The translations under genes and the position numbers were made by a program. A model generated the notes under the pieces. It did not search any database, had not been told where the DNA came from, and saw only the letters and a program-made list of their open reading frames with translations. From Hyphomonas sp. (GTDB taxonomy: Bacteria > Pseudomonadota > Alphaproteobacteria > Caulobacterales > Hyphomonadaceae): a DNA stretch of 64,000 bases. The stretch spans positions 1,406,099 to 1,470,098 of the forward strand of contig NZ_JAGYJH010000003.1 of the NCBI RefSeq assembly GCF_018402285.1. Reading direction: 5' to 3'. The first letter of the stretch is position 1, and each line of letters begins with the position of its first letter. Below, one piece after another: positions 26,064-34,727 of this stretch.

Positions 26064-26402
26064 TCAGCGCAGCAGCGTGACGCTTGCCCGGACTGTGCCC
26101 TCGCCCTTCCAAACGGCAAGGTCGATCTGATCGCCGGCGAAGAAACCGCATCTCCCGCGCGACAGCAGCTGCTTTCGGGCACCAATTTGGACGCTGAGCG
26201 TTTCCGGGTTGGGGGTAGAGGCGGCGCTGTGATAGCAGATGCGGAAGACTGGCAATGTGCCGGCATCGGTCAGGCCGGGCGGCGCCATGAAGACGGTCTC
26301 GCTGACCTTGTCCCGCACGTAGATTTCCATCTCGTAGGCGCTGGCCGCGCCTGAGGGCGCGCCCATAAGGGTGATTGCGGAAAACAAGGCAGGCAGGAGC
26401 AT
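26064..26402 (-). CDS. Small secreted protein, paralogue of the previous gene
   Basis: The 112-residue product starts with a signal peptide (MLLPALFSAITLMGAPSGAASA). It then resembles its downstream neighbour: VFRICYHSA against VLQVCHGGG, RGRCGFFAGDQIDLAVW against PGQCVFISARLVRLT, and a common ending of the form ASVTLLR against AILVQLVR. Two cysteines about 32 residues apart are conserved. Function unknown. It lies 65 bases downstream of the topA stop on the same strand, so it may be read from the topA transcript. Confidence 0.7.
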   Translation of the reverse strand: MLLPALFSAITLMGAPSGAASAYEMEIYVRDKVSETVFMAPPGLTDAGTLPVFRICYHSAASTPNPETLSVQIGARKQLLSRGRCGFFAGDQIDLAVWKGEGTVRASVTLLR

Positions 26403-26467
26403 GGCGGGAGCCTCCGGTCAACTTCCTCCGCATACGCGCAGAGGGAAGCTGAAGGGAGGGTGAATGG

Positions 26468-29047
26468 CTATTCCTCAGCCTTTTTCGCTGCCGCCTTCTT
26501 CTTTGGCGCAGCTTTCTTCGCGGCTGGCTTCCTGGCCGCCGCTTTCTTTGCCGGCGCCTTCTTCTTGGCGGCGCCGCCCTTGGCATTCACGAGGTCGATG
26601 GCTTGGTCCAGCGTCACTCTGTCAGGCGTGATTTCCTTGGGCAGGGTGGCGTTGACCTTGCCCCATTTTACGTAGGGGCCATAGCGGCCCTCGAAGACTT
26701 CGATGGCGCCGCCATCGGGGTGGTCGCCGAGGGATTTGAGCGCGGCCGCACCGCCGCGGGCCGAGCCGCGGGCTTTCTTGTCCTCGATCAGCGAGACAGC
26801 GTGGTTGACGCCGATGGTGAACACGTCGCGCGGGTCCTTGAGGTTCGCATAGGTCTTGCCATGCTGAACATAGGGGCCGAAGCGGCCGAAATTGGCGAGG
26901 ATCATCTCGCCATCTTCCGGGTGGGGGCCAACTTCGCGCGGCAGGCTGAGCAGCTCGACCGCGCGGTCGAGCGTCAGCTCGGCGGCATTGTCTGCCTTGG
27001 CAAGGCTTGCCCGCTTGGGCTTCTCGCCATTGGCCATTTCCACATACGGGCCAAAGCGGCCGGATTTGAGGAAGATCATCGCGCCCGTATCCGGGTGCAG
27101 GCCGAGCTCGTTGCCGTCCGGGCTGATGGCCGAATCTCCGCCCTCGGAGGAAAACTGGCGGGTGTACTTGCATTCAGGGTGGCGCGAGCAGCCGACAAAG
27201 GCGCCGAACTTGCCGAGCTTCATCGACAGCTCGCCCTCTTTGCACAGCGGGCAGAGGCGCGGGTTCTCGATGGTGTTGCCGTCCGCGTCCTGGCGCGGGA
27301 ATACATAGGCGCCCAGCGCCTCGTTCAGCGCGTCGAGCACGGCAGAGACACGAAGGTCCTTTGTGCCGTCGATGTCGGCGGCAAACTGCTGCCAGAATTC
27401 GCGCAGGAACACTTTCCAGTCGAGCTTGCCATCGGAGATGACGTCGAGCTTTTCTTCCAGGCCCGCCGTGAAGTCATACTCCACATAGCGGCTGAAGAAG
27501 TTTTCAAGGAAGGCGGTGACGAGCCGGCCTTTATCCTCCGGCACCAGCGCCTTGCCCTCGATGCGGACATAGCCGCGGTCTTCCAGGGTGGAGAGGGTGG
27601 AGGCGTAGGTCGAGGGACGGCCGATGCCGAGTTCTTCCAGCCGCTTGACGAGTGAGGCTTCGGTATAGCGCGGGGGCGGCTGGGTGAAGGACTGGTTGGC
27701 GTCAGCCTTAAGAAGGTCAGAATGCTGACCTTCTGCCATTTTCGGCAGGCGGCCTTCGGCGTCCTCATCATCATCGCCGGCGTCATGGCCTTCGGCGTAG
27801 AGCTTGATGTAGCCGTCAAACACCAGCACCTGGCCGGTGGCGCGCAGGGCGGCGCGCTTGTCCTTGGAGGTCAGGTCGATGGTGGTGCGCTCGAACAGGG
27901 CGGTTTCCATCTGGGACGCGACAGCCCGGCGCCAGACCAGCGTGTAGAGTTTCTTCAGGTCTCCGTCGCCGTGATAGTCTTCCGGGCGCAGATTGAAGTC
28001 GGTGGGGCGGACAGCTTCGTGGGCCTCCTGCGCGTTCTTTGCCTTGGAGGAATAGCGCCGGGTATTTTCCGGCAGGTAGCGCGCGCCATAGTTCGACTGG
28101 ATCATGGTGCGGGCGGCGACATAGGCCTCCTCGGCCATGTTGACCCCGTCGGTACGCATATAGGTGATGCGGCCTTCCTCGTAGAGCTTCTGGGCGGCCT
28201 GCATGGTGCGCTTGGCGGAGAAGCCGAGCTTGCGGCTGGCTTCCTGCTGCAGCGTCGAGGTAATGAAGGGCGGGGGCGGGTTGCGCTTGACCGGCTTGGC
28301 TTCAACCGAGGTGACCGAATAGCCGCCTACCTTGACGATCTCCAGCGCGCGGTCGGCCTCCCCCTTGTTGCTGAGGGTGAACTTCTTCAGCGTCTCGCCA
28401 TCCAGAGAATGCAGCCGGGCCTCGAAATGGGAGCCATCGGGCGCGCGCAGTTCGGCGGCAATGTTCCAGTATTCCTGAGGCCGGAAGCTCTCGATCTCGT
28501 TTTCCCGGTCGCAGACGATGCGCAAGGCAACCGACTGGACGCGGCCGGCCGAGCGGGAACCCGGCAGCTTGCGCCAGAGAACGGGCGAAAGGTTGAAGCC
28601 GACGAGATAGTCCAGCGCCCGGCGGGCGAGATAGGCGTCGACGAGTTCCTCATCGAGCTTGCGGGGGTGCTCCATCGCCTGGGTCACGGCGCTCTTGGTG
28701 ATCGCGTTGAACACCACGCGCTCGACCGCCATGTCCTTTTTCAGGGCCCGGCGCTTCTTCAGCGCCTCGATCAGGTGCCAGGAGATGGCCTCGCCCTCGC
28801 GATCAGGGTCGGTCGCCAGGATCAGCGTGTCGGCGTCCTTGAGGGCATTGGCGATGTCGGAAATACGCTTTGCGGACTTGGCATCGGCTTCCCAGACCAT
28901 CTCAAAGTCGTTTTCAGGGTCAACCGAGCCGTTTTTCGACGGCAAATCGCGGATATGCCCGTAGGAAGCGAGGACCTTATAGTCCTTGCCCAGGTACTTG
29001 TTGATCGTTTTGGCCTTTGCCGGAGACTCGACGACGACAAGCTTCAT
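26468..29047 (-). CDS. topA: DNA topoisomerase I with lysine/alanine-rich tail
   Basis: Type IA topoisomerase that relaxes negative supercoils; 859 residues from the ATG at 29047 (the ORF-track GTG four codons upstream is less likely). Seen in order are KLVVVESPAKAKTI (Toprim, catalytic Glu), ATDPDREGEAISWHL, VQSVALRIVCDRE, and the active-site Tyr region EEGRITYMRTDGVNM. A zinc finger follows (CPLCKEGEL...GCSRHPECKYTRQ), then three repeats of the form GRFGPYV. The last 35 residues are almost all Lys and Ala (KKKAPAKKAAARKPAAKK), like histone H1 tails, and probably bind DNA non-specifically. Confidence 0.97.
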   Translation of the reverse strand: MKLVVVESPAKAKTINKYLGKDYKVLASYGHIRDLPSKNGSVDPENDFEMVWEADAKSAKRISDIANALKDADTLILATDPDREGEAISWHLIEALKKRRALKKDMAVERVVFNAITKSAVTQAMEHPRKLDEELVDAYLARRALDYLVGFNLSPVLWRKLPGSRSAGRVQSVALRIVCDRENEIESFRPQEYWNIAAELRAPDGSHFEARLHSLDGETLKKFTLSNKGEADRALEIVKVGGYSVTSVEAKPVKRNPPPPFITSTLQQEASRKLGFSAKRTMQAAQKLYEEGRITYMRTDGVNMAEEAYVAARTMIQSNYGARYLPENTRRYSSKAKNAQEAHEAVRPTDFNLRPEDYHGDGDLKKLYTLVWRRAVASQMETALFERTTIDLTSKDKRAALRATGQVLVFDGYIKLYAEGHDAGDDDEDAEGRLPKMAEGQHSDLLKADANQSFTQPPPRYTEASLVKRLEELGIGRPSTYASTLSTLEDRGYVRIEGKALVPEDKGRLVTAFLENFFSRYVEYDFTAGLEEKLDVISDGKLDWKVFLREFWQQFAADIDGTKDLRVSAVLDALNEALGAYVFPRQDADGNTIENPRLCPLCKEGELSMKLGKFGAFVGCSRHPECKYTRQFSSEGGDSAISPDGNELGLHPDTGAMIFLKSGRFGPYVEMANGEKPKRASLAKADNAAELTLDRAVELLSLPREVGPHPEDGEMILANFGRFGPYVQHGKTYANLKDPRDVFTIGVNHAVSLIEDKKARGSARGGAAALKSLGDHPDGGAIEVFEGRYGPYVKWGKVNATLPKEITPDRVTLDQAIDLVNAKGGAAKKKAPAKKAAARKPAAKKAAPKKKAAAKKAEE

Positions 29048-29118
29048 GCGGGGGTCCACCTCTTCAAGGGCGGCAGAGATGGTCTGCCACGGCAGGGGCT
29101 GTCAAGGCCGCTGCGGTT

Positions 29119-30240
29119 TCAGCCATCTTCCCGGTAGGCGATGAAGGCGAGGCTGACGAACAGCACAAACAGGGGCGGAGACCATGCAGCCACCGCAGCC
29201 GGCGCAGCCCCGGTGGCCCCGAGGCTTGAGGAAAACTGCGTGAAGAAATAAAGCCCGATGGCCGCCAGAACCCCCGTTGCCAGAAGCCTTGAGGTGCCCC
29301 CAAGCCGCTGCAGGCGCAGGCAGGCGAGCGCCCCGATCAGCGCCATGGCCGTGAAAAGCACCGGCGTCGCGGTCAGTTGCAGCAGCCGCATCCGGTAGCG
29401 CGACGTATCGAGGCCCGCTGCTCTCGTCTCCGTAATGAAGCGGGGCAGGTCCCAGAACCCGATCGTGCCGGGCGAGGCAAACTCGTCCAGCAGGCGAACG
29501 GCGTCCAGCGTGGTCGGCAGCGCCAGGGTCTCCCGCCGCTCCGGCACCTGGTTGGGCAGGTTCTCGACCAGGTTTTCCAGCTGCCAGAACCCGTCATTCA
29601 GGACGGCGCGTTCTGCATCGATCCGGCGCACGAAGGCAAAGTCATTGGTCGGCTGGCGGCCATTATAAAGGCGCTGTTCCTCGATGATCTTGACGTCCAG
29701 CAGGGTGCGCCCGCCATCCTCTACCCGCCTTGCATGGATCACATACTGGCTGGCATCATCCCCCTGGCGCAGCCAGACGCCGGTATCGGCCACCGCCACC
29801 GTTTGCCGCCCGATATTCAGCAGCCGCGCCCGTTCCGCCTCGAAAGACTGGGTCAGGCGCGCCGCAAAGGGGTTTAGCGCAAGGGACGAAAAGAGCCCCA
29901 GAACCACGCCCAGCACGATCACCGGCGTCAGGAAGCGCCAGGCCGAAAGCCCGCTGGCCCGGATGATCGAGAGCTCCGAGCGCCGGTTCAGGCGGGTGAA
30001 CGCCATCATCGTCGCCGCCAGCAGCGCAAAGGGCAGGGTCTGCTCGACGATCATCGGCAGCTTCATCAGCGACAGCCGCAGCGCGTCCAGAAGAGTGATC
30101 TGCACATCCCCGCCGACCGTGCGCAGCTGCTCCACCACGTCGATCATCATGATCGCCAGCAGCAGGATGCCCAGCACCAGCGCCAGCCCCGAGAGGCATT
30201 CGCGCAGGATATAGCGCTGGATGCTCGAGAAGAGCGGCAT
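29119..30240 (-). CDS. lptG: LPS export ABC transporter permease LptG
   Basis: LptG with LptF forms the inner-membrane part of LptB2FG, which extracts lipopolysaccharide for transport to the LptD/E complex. The 373-residue product has an N-terminal set of three helices (IQRYILRECLSGLALVLGILLLAIMMIDVVEQLR), the coupling region AFTRLNRRSELSIIRASGLSAWRFL (about 80-104) and a periplasmic beta-jellyroll. Three C-terminal helices follow, with RLGGTSRLLATGVLAAIGLYF. Its ATG overlaps the lptF stop (TGATG at 30238-30242), so the two are coupled. Confidence 0.94.
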   Translation of the reverse strand: MPLFSSIQRYILRECLSGLALVLGILLLAIMMIDVVEQLRTVGGDVQITLLDALRLSLMKLPMIVEQTLPFALLAATMMAFTRLNRRSELSIIRASGLSAWRFLTPVIVLGVVLGLFSSLALNPFAARLTQSFEAERARLLNIGRQTVAVADTGVWLRQGDDASQYVIHARRVEDGGRTLLDVKIIEEQRLYNGRQPTNDFAFVRRIDAERAVLNDGFWQLENLVENLPNQVPERRETLALPTTLDAVRLLDEFASPGTIGFWDLPRFITETRAAGLDTSRYRMRLLQLTATPVLFTAMALIGALACLRLQRLGGTSRLLATGVLAAIGLYFFTQFSSSLGATGAAPAAVAAWSPPLFVLFVSLAFIAYREDG

Positions 30241-31382
30241 CAGGCGCGCGCTCCGGGAACGTAATCGGGTCTTGGCTGGGTCACGGCCTGTTTGCGGCCG
30301 ATCCGGGCCCCGCGCCCGAAATAGATCCAGGCGAGTGTGCCGCCGGTGAGCAGGGGCACAGCCCAGAGCGCCGCATTCAGGCCCGGATCATCCGACGCAG
30401 CAGACTGCAGCGCCAGATGCACCACCAGAACAAGGATCGCGCCCGATGTCGCAATCCCGATCCGCCGGGAATAGCCCTGCCGGCTGAAATCCCCGCCCAG
30501 CACCGCATAGATCGCCAGCAGCGCCATCACGATGTTGAGCATCGGAGATGTGAGGCGCGCGTTCGCCTCTGCGATGAAGCCGTCGGCTTCCTTGTTTTCA
30601 AAGTAGTTCTTCCGGTCCAGAAAGATGAGCTCGTGCAGGAATTTGTCCGAAGCCTTGAGGATCAGCTCGGAATCTTCCTTCATGAAGTCTGTCAGGTCGA
30701 ACATGTACTGGTCAAACTCCAGCACCGAGAGTTGCTGGTTGGCGTCGAGCTGCTGGCTGAGCGCGTCGCGCAGCAGCAGGGTCGGGCGCCCGTCCACGGA
30801 GACGAGCGCGGCTGAACGGGCGAGGATGTCGGTCGGGAAGTCCGGATCGGTCATGTCCGAAATCAGCACCCCGCGCAGCTCGCCGCCGACCTGATCGCGC
30901 GCATAAAATGTGAGCCGCTCGCCATTCGACGTGAACTGGCCCGCCCGGAACACGGCCGCGGCAAGGTCTGCCCGGGCTTCGGCGACGGCTTCACGCATCG
31001 CCCGCTGCGACATCGGCTGGACCCAGAGGTTCACCCCCAGATGCACCACCATACAAACGACTGCGAGCCGCAGGACCGGCGAAGCCACCTGCCAGCGTGT
31101 CATGCCTGCGGCCTGCGCCACGACAATCTCCGAATCCTTGTGGATGCGGTTGAGCGACCAGACTCCCGCCACGAACAATGCCAGCGGCAGCAACAGGGCG
31201 ATCACCTGGGGCGATCCCAGCATGACGATGTAGAAATAGGTGATCGCCGATTGCCGGTTTTCGAGAATCAGATCGGTGCGCGACAGCCCCTGCGCCAGCA
31301 GGGCGACCATCACCAGACTGCCGACAATGATCAGCACGGCCTGCACGACCTGCTTGAAGAGATGCAGCTGGATCTTCGTCAT
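30240..31382 (-). CDS. lptF: LPS export ABC transporter permease LptF
   Basis: Partner permease of LptG in the Lpt machine. The 380-residue product has the same six-helix plus jellyroll plan: IQLHLFKQVVQAVLIIVGSLVMVALLAQGLS at the N-terminus, ALFVAGVWSLNRIHKDSEIVVAQAAGMTRWQVASPVL (coupling helix region) and the domain GERLTFYARDQVGGELRGVLISD. The C-terminal part has RIGIATSGAILVLVVHLALQS. It is the first gene of the pair and is divergent from pepA, with 121 bases between the starts for both promoters. Confidence 0.94.
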   Translation of the reverse strand: MTKIQLHLFKQVVQAVLIIVGSLVMVALLAQGLSRTDLILENRQSAITYFYIVMLGSPQVIALLLPLALFVAGVWSLNRIHKDSEIVVAQAAGMTRWQVASPVLRLAVVCMVVHLGVNLWVQPMSQRAMREAVAEARADLAAAVFRAGQFTSNGERLTFYARDQVGGELRGVLISDMTDPDFPTDILARSAALVSVDGRPTLLLRDALSQQLDANQQLSVLEFDQYMFDLTDFMKEDSELILKASDKFLHELIFLDRKNYFENKEADGFIAEANARLTSPMLNIVMALLAIYAVLGGDFSRQGYSRRIGIATSGAILVLVVHLALQSAASDDPGLNAALWAVPLLTGGTLAWIYFGRGARIGRKQAVTQPRPDYVPGARA

Positions 31383-31503
31383 GAAAGGGGTGCGGGCACT
31401 CTAGCGTTCAGAAGCCAAACCGGAATTGGCAGCAATTCATTAGCTAACGAGTTGCGCTTGGCGCGTCGATGCTTAGTTTCCGCTCCAAACGGAGTTTCCA
31501 CAC

Positions 31504-32970
31504 ATGAAGATTACATTCGCAGACGCCGCAAAGGCTGACATCGCCGCCTTCATCGCCGATGAGGGGGCAGGTCTGCCCGGCAGCGCAGAAGCGCTCGACA
31601 AGGCCACCGGCGGCCTCCTTTCCGAGGCGATCGACGGCGGCCGCTTTGATGGCAAGACCGGCCAGCTGGTGTCAGCGGTTCTGCCCAAGGGGGCTGACGC
31701 CCGCCGCGCCGTCATCGTCGGCGGCGGCAAGCCCAAGAAGCGGGACGCCCGCGCCATGGAGAATATCGGCGCCCATTTCGTGAAGGGCTTTGCCTCCTCC
31801 GGCTTCAAATCGGCCTCCATCGCGGCCCACACCGCCGAAGAGGCCGCCCGGGTGGCCGCCGGCGCCAAGCTCGCGGCCTACCGGTTCGATACCTATTTCA
31901 CCAAGCTGAAGCCCGACCAGAAGCCCAGTCTCTCGAGCCTCACGCTCGTCTGCGACGATCCCAAGGCCGCCAGGGCCGCTTACGCCCTGCTCGACGCGGC
32001 CACCGACGGCACTTATCTGGCGCGCGACCTCGTCAACATGCCGCCCAACGACCTTCACCCGGAAAGCTTTGCCGAGAAGATCAGGGAACTTTCTTCTCTC
32101 GGCATCGAGGTTGAAGTCCTCGGCGAGAAGCAGATGGCCAAGCTCGGCATGGGCGCGCTGCTTGGCGTCGGCCAGGGCTCGGTCAAGGAAAGCCAGCTTG
32201 GCATCATGAAATGGAATGGCGGCAAGCCGGGCGAAGATCCGGTCATCCTCGTCGGCAAGGGCGTCTGCTTTGACACCGGCGGCGTCTCGCTCAAGCCCGG
32301 CCCCGGCATGGAAGAAATGCGCGGCGACATGGGCGGCGCGGCGGCTGTCACGGGCACGATGCGCGCGCTCGCCCAGGCCAAAGCCAAGGTCAACGTCGTC
32401 GGCCTTATCGGCCTTGTGGAAAACATGCCCGATGGCAATGCCATCCGCCCCGGTGACATCCTCCGCTCGGCTTCGGGTCAGACCATCGAAGTCCAGAACA
32501 CCGACGCCGAAGGCCGCCTCGTCCTGTGTGACGTGCTCTGGTACGCTCAGGAGCATTACAAGCCGAAGGCCATCGTCGACCTTGCCACGCTGACCGGCGC
32601 GATCGTCATTTCCCTCGGCCACCATCATGCCGGCCTCTTCTGCAATGATGATGACCTTGCCGAAGAGCTGACCAAGGCGGGCATGGCCGAAGGCGAGCGC
32701 GTGTGGCGCCTGCCGATGGGCCCGGAATACGACGCGCTGATCAAGTCGAAGTTCGCCGACATGCGTAACATCGGCGGCCGCGCCGCCGGCTCGATCACGG
32801 CGGCGCAGTTCCTCAAGCGCTTCATCAAGGACGGCGTGCGCTGGGCGCATATCGATATCGCGGGCGTTGCCTGGGTCGAAGGCGAAAAAGCCCCGACCGA
32901 TCCTAGCTGGGCCTCGGGCTATGGCCCGCGCCTGCTCAGCCGCTGGATCGTGGACAACTACGAGGCCTGA
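31504..32970 (+). CDS. pepA: Leucyl aminopeptidase (M17), cytoplasmic
   Basis: PepA removes N-terminal amino acids from peptides and in some bacteria also binds DNA at recombination sites. The 488-residue product has an N-terminal macro-like domain and the M17 catalytic domain. The latter contains VGKGVCFDTGGVSLKPG (metal Lys and Asp), EMRGDMGGAAAV (Asp), NTDAEGRLVL (Asp, Glu and bicarbonate Arg) and NIGGRAAGSITAAQFL. No signal peptide, so cytoplasmic. A second, exported M17 member is encoded at 57552. It is followed by two hairpins and holC, the gene order commonly seen downstream of lptF/lptG. Confidence 0.96.
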   Translation: MKITFADAAKADIAAFIADEGAGLPGSAEALDKATGGLLSEAIDGGRFDGKTGQLVSAVLPKGADARRAVIVGGGKPKKRDARAMENIGAHFVKGFASSGFKSASIAAHTAEEAARVAAGAKLAAYRFDTYFTKLKPDQKPSLSSLTLVCDDPKAARAAYALLDAATDGTYLARDLVNMPPNDLHPESFAEKIRELSSLGIEVEVLGEKQMAKLGMGALLGVGQGSVKESQLGIMKWNGGKPGEDPVILVGKGVCFDTGGVSLKPGPGMEEMRGDMGGAAAVTGTMRALAQAKAKVNVVGLIGLVENMPDGNAIRPGDILRSASGQTIEVQNTDAEGRLVLCDVLWYAQEHYKPKAIVDLATLTGAIVISLGHHHAGLFCNDDDLAEELTKAGMAEGERVWRLPMGPEYDALIKSKFADMRNIGGRAAGSITAAQFLKRFIKDGVRWAHIDIAGVAWVEGEKAPTDPSWASGYGPRLLSRWIVDNYEA

Positions 32971-32983
32971 CACATTCCCGAGA

Positions 32984-33040
32984 GCCCCCGCGCAAGCGGG
33001 GGTCTCGACCGGCCATACCAGAGCCCCGCCTTTGCGGGGG
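32984..33040. repeat. Two tandem GC-rich hairpins between pepA and holC
   Basis: CCCCCGC-GCAA-GCGGGGG (32985-33002) is followed 21 bases later by CCCCGC-CTTT-GCGGGG (33024-33039), set in the flanks GAGCCCC and GTCTC/TAAGC. Such paired palindromes are common dispersed intergenic repeats in alphaproteobacterial genomes. They may stabilise the pepA mRNA end or attenuate readthrough into holC; there is no T-tract. Confidence 0.65.
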
Positions 33041-33061
33041 TAAGCGGAGAGAGGGTTGAGC

Positions 33062-33532
33062 ATGCAGCCAGCAGCCCCCGAATGGTGGTTCTACCATCTC
33101 TCGCGCAGCGCGCTGGAGGAGGCGGCCGCGCCGCTCCTCCAGAAATGCCTTGAGGTTGGGTGGCGGGTGCTCGCCGTATCTTCGCGCGCCGAGCGCCTCG
33201 CCAGGCTCGACGCCGTGCTCTGGACCTTTGACGATGCATCCTTCCTGCCACATGGCCAGGCCGACGCGCCGGGGCTCGATGTGACGCGCCAGCCGGTGCT
33301 GCTGTCGGCCAAGCTCGCCAATACCAACAACGCCGACGCCCTGATGCTGATGGACGGGGTCGAGGCGCCGGTCGACGCGGCTTTCAAGCGTTGCATGGTG
33401 ATGTTCGAGGACGCCGACACCGCCACCCGCAACAAGGCGCGCGGTCAGTTCAAGGCTGCCAAGGACGCTGGGCTCGTAACGCGCTATTTTCAGCAGACGG
33501 AACGGGGCGGCTGGAAAGAGGCGGGACTTTGA
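33062..33532 (+). CDS. holC: DNA polymerase III subunit chi
   Basis: Chi links the clamp-loader (through psi) to single-strand binding protein during replication. The 156-residue product has the family pattern: EWWFYHLSRSALEEAAAPLLQKCLEVGWRVLAVSSRAERLARLDAVLWTFDDASFLPHG near the N-terminus, then QPVLLSAKLANTNNADALMLMDG, and ends RYFQQTERGGWKEAGL. The ATG at 33062 is chosen, with GAGAGAGG about seven bases upstream; the ORF-track TTG lies two codons earlier. It stops two bases before the stop of the AT-rich minus-strand gene at 33535, marking the edge of the accessory patch. Confidence 0.92.
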   Translation: MQPAAPEWWFYHLSRSALEEAAAPLLQKCLEVGWRVLAVSSRAERLARLDAVLWTFDDASFLPHGQADAPGLDVTRQPVLLSAKLANTNNADALMLMDGVEAPVDAAFKRCMVMFEDADTATRNKARGQFKAAKDAGLVTRYFQQTERGGWKEAGL

Positions 33533-33534
33533 TT

Positions 33535-34152
33535 CTAGCTCTCAAGATTGGCTTTTTGCCATTCAACCATGGTTTCCCACAAGTCGTTGAATATCAGTGT
33601 ATCTGCATCATACTTTAGCAGTTTGCAGATTTCCGGAAGATCTATTTCGTAACGTTGGTATCTTTCGACGATATACTTCGCGCCCGGTATGTTTTTGCGG
33701 CGTGAGACGGTTTTGAGCCAATCCCGTATGCAAAGGATAGCTTCGCCTGGGTCTCCGCTGTGGTGGCTGATATCCCGGCCAGATATGTCGGACATCGCGA
33801 TCTTGTAGCGATGTGGTTCCTTATCCAAAATTATCAGCCGTTTATCTTTTTGGGTGCCGGAGCCAAATCTTCGGGCACCGAGAAACAGCCCAAGCTCTAG
33901 CGGCATGTTGAACCGGGGTAGGAAATTTTTCTCATCCAGTTCCATATTCGAGAGATCGTGGATGCCGAACTTCGATTGTTCTATGATTGCCTCAATCTTC
34001 TGTAAGCGGATTTGTCCACCATCGTTGGTTTCCAGAGCGCAGCGAGGTTCGTATCCGCAATCTACCACAGCAAATACCATCGCGCGGAACATTGGCGCGA
34101 AGTCATCTGAAAAGGGGCAATTGATGAAGACCGAACGTGAGTAGGTCGGCAT
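33535..34152 (-). CDS. Uncharacterised protein with TIR/nucleoside deoxyribosyltransferase-like motifs
   Basis: The 205-residue product starts with VFINCPFSDDF (8-18), has GIHDLS (63-68) and PLELGLFLGA (84-93), and continues with RLIILDKEPHRYKIAMSDISGRD. The order of a first strand ending in NxPF, a DxS segment and a later ELG helix is that of the TIR and nucleoside 2-deoxyribosyltransferase-like folds, where the Glu is catalytic (Glu86 here). Proteins of this uncharacterised family are widespread and scattered. Membership and any NAD- or nucleotide-cleaving activity are inferred from motifs alone. Two 60-base lines of its coding DNA count to about 40% GC against about 70% in a holC line, so it was probably acquired. 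A 61-residue ORF lies eight bases upstream, suggesting an operon. A defence role is possible but unproven. Confidence 0.75.
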   Translation of the reverse strand: MPTYSRSVFINCPFSDDFAPMFRAMVFAVVDCGYEPRCALETNDGGQIRLQKIEAIIEQSKFGIHDLSNMELDEKNFLPRFNMPLELGLFLGARRFGSGTQKDKRLIILDKEPHRYKIAMSDISGRDISHHSGDPGEAILCIRDWLKTVSRRKNIPGAKYIVERYQRYEIDLPEICKLLKYDADTLIFNDLWETMVEWQKANLES

Positions 34153-34160
34153 CCGAAAGT

Positions 34161-34346
34161 TTAAGCGCTTTTGCTGCGTTGTGATACGACCGCAGTGACA
34201 GCATCACGAATAGCGCGCTTGGTCAGCGTCCCACCCGATGGCGGAACCACAAGCTTACGCCCGTCCTTCAGTTGGACGAACTGCCCGCTTCGTGAATCAC
34301 GCGCCACAGCGCCTGATTTATGCGATTTTTCCGACACGTGTTTCAT
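34161..34346 (-). CDS. Small basic protein of 61 residues, partner ORF of the TIR-like gene
   Basis: From the ATG at 34346 the product reads MKHVSEKSHKSGAVARDSRSG, then FVQLKDGRKLVVPPSGG, and ends with a helix LTKRAIRDAVTAVVSQRSKSA. It could be a small DNA-binding or antitoxin-like protein, but I recognise no family and the ribosome-binding site is poor. The ORF-track start is a TTG 16 codons upstream. It shares the AT-rich composition of the following gene and ends eight bases before it. The label partner rests on spacing and shared base composition only. Confidence 0.5.
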   Translation of the reverse strand: MKHVSEKSHKSGAVARDSRSGQFVQLKDGRKLVVPPSGGTLTKRAIRDAVTAVVSQRSKSA

Positions 34347-34390
34347 AAGAGAAACATTGCATATCTGAGTGCGTCTACAAGTTGATGCCC

Positions 34391-34727
34391 TCAAACCTTC
34401 TTCACAAACTCCGACTTAAGCCCCGTCGCGCCGACGTCGTCGATCTTGCAGTCGATGTCGTGATCGCCCTCCACAAGGCGGATGTTCTTGACCTTCGTGC
34501 CACGCTTCACGACCAGCGATGAGCCCTTCACTTTCAGGTCCTTGATCACCGTCACCGTGTCGCCATCGGCGAGCGGGTTGCCGACCGGGTCCCTGACAAC
34601 CTTCGGCCCGTCCGCTGCCGTCTCGCCCCGGCGTCCATGCATGGGCGCATTCGGGGCAGACCAGCAGAGCGCCGTCTTAACAGGTCAGGCCAGAGCCACA
34701 TTTGGGGCAGGGGGGAAGGTCGCTCAT
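34391..34727 (-). pseudogene. yjdM: Broken yjdM/phnA-family gene (zinc-ribbon plus PhnA domain)
   Basis: An ATG at 34727 opens [16 protein letters not shown], which meets TAA at codon 17 (34677-34679). The family has Tyr-Glu-Asp at this point, so the change is TAT-GAA to TGT-TAA. The reading continues in frame as [15 protein letters not shown] (second zinc pair), then a one-base slip between about 34640 and 34610 moves the match to the frame of [33 protein letters not shown], ending SEFVKKV. The whole family domain is thus present but split by a nonsense codon and a frameshift. The C-terminal ORF (from 34642) could still be expressed. It borders the AT-rich patch, so damage may be linked to that insertion. 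The function of intact YjdM is uncertain. Confidence 0.8.

Noticed and set aside
27722-29137. 471-aa plus-strand ORF opposite topA
   Set aside because: Antisense shadow of topA; the same applies to the 463-aa ORF opposite pepA (31672-33063) and the 374-aa ORF opposite ppk.
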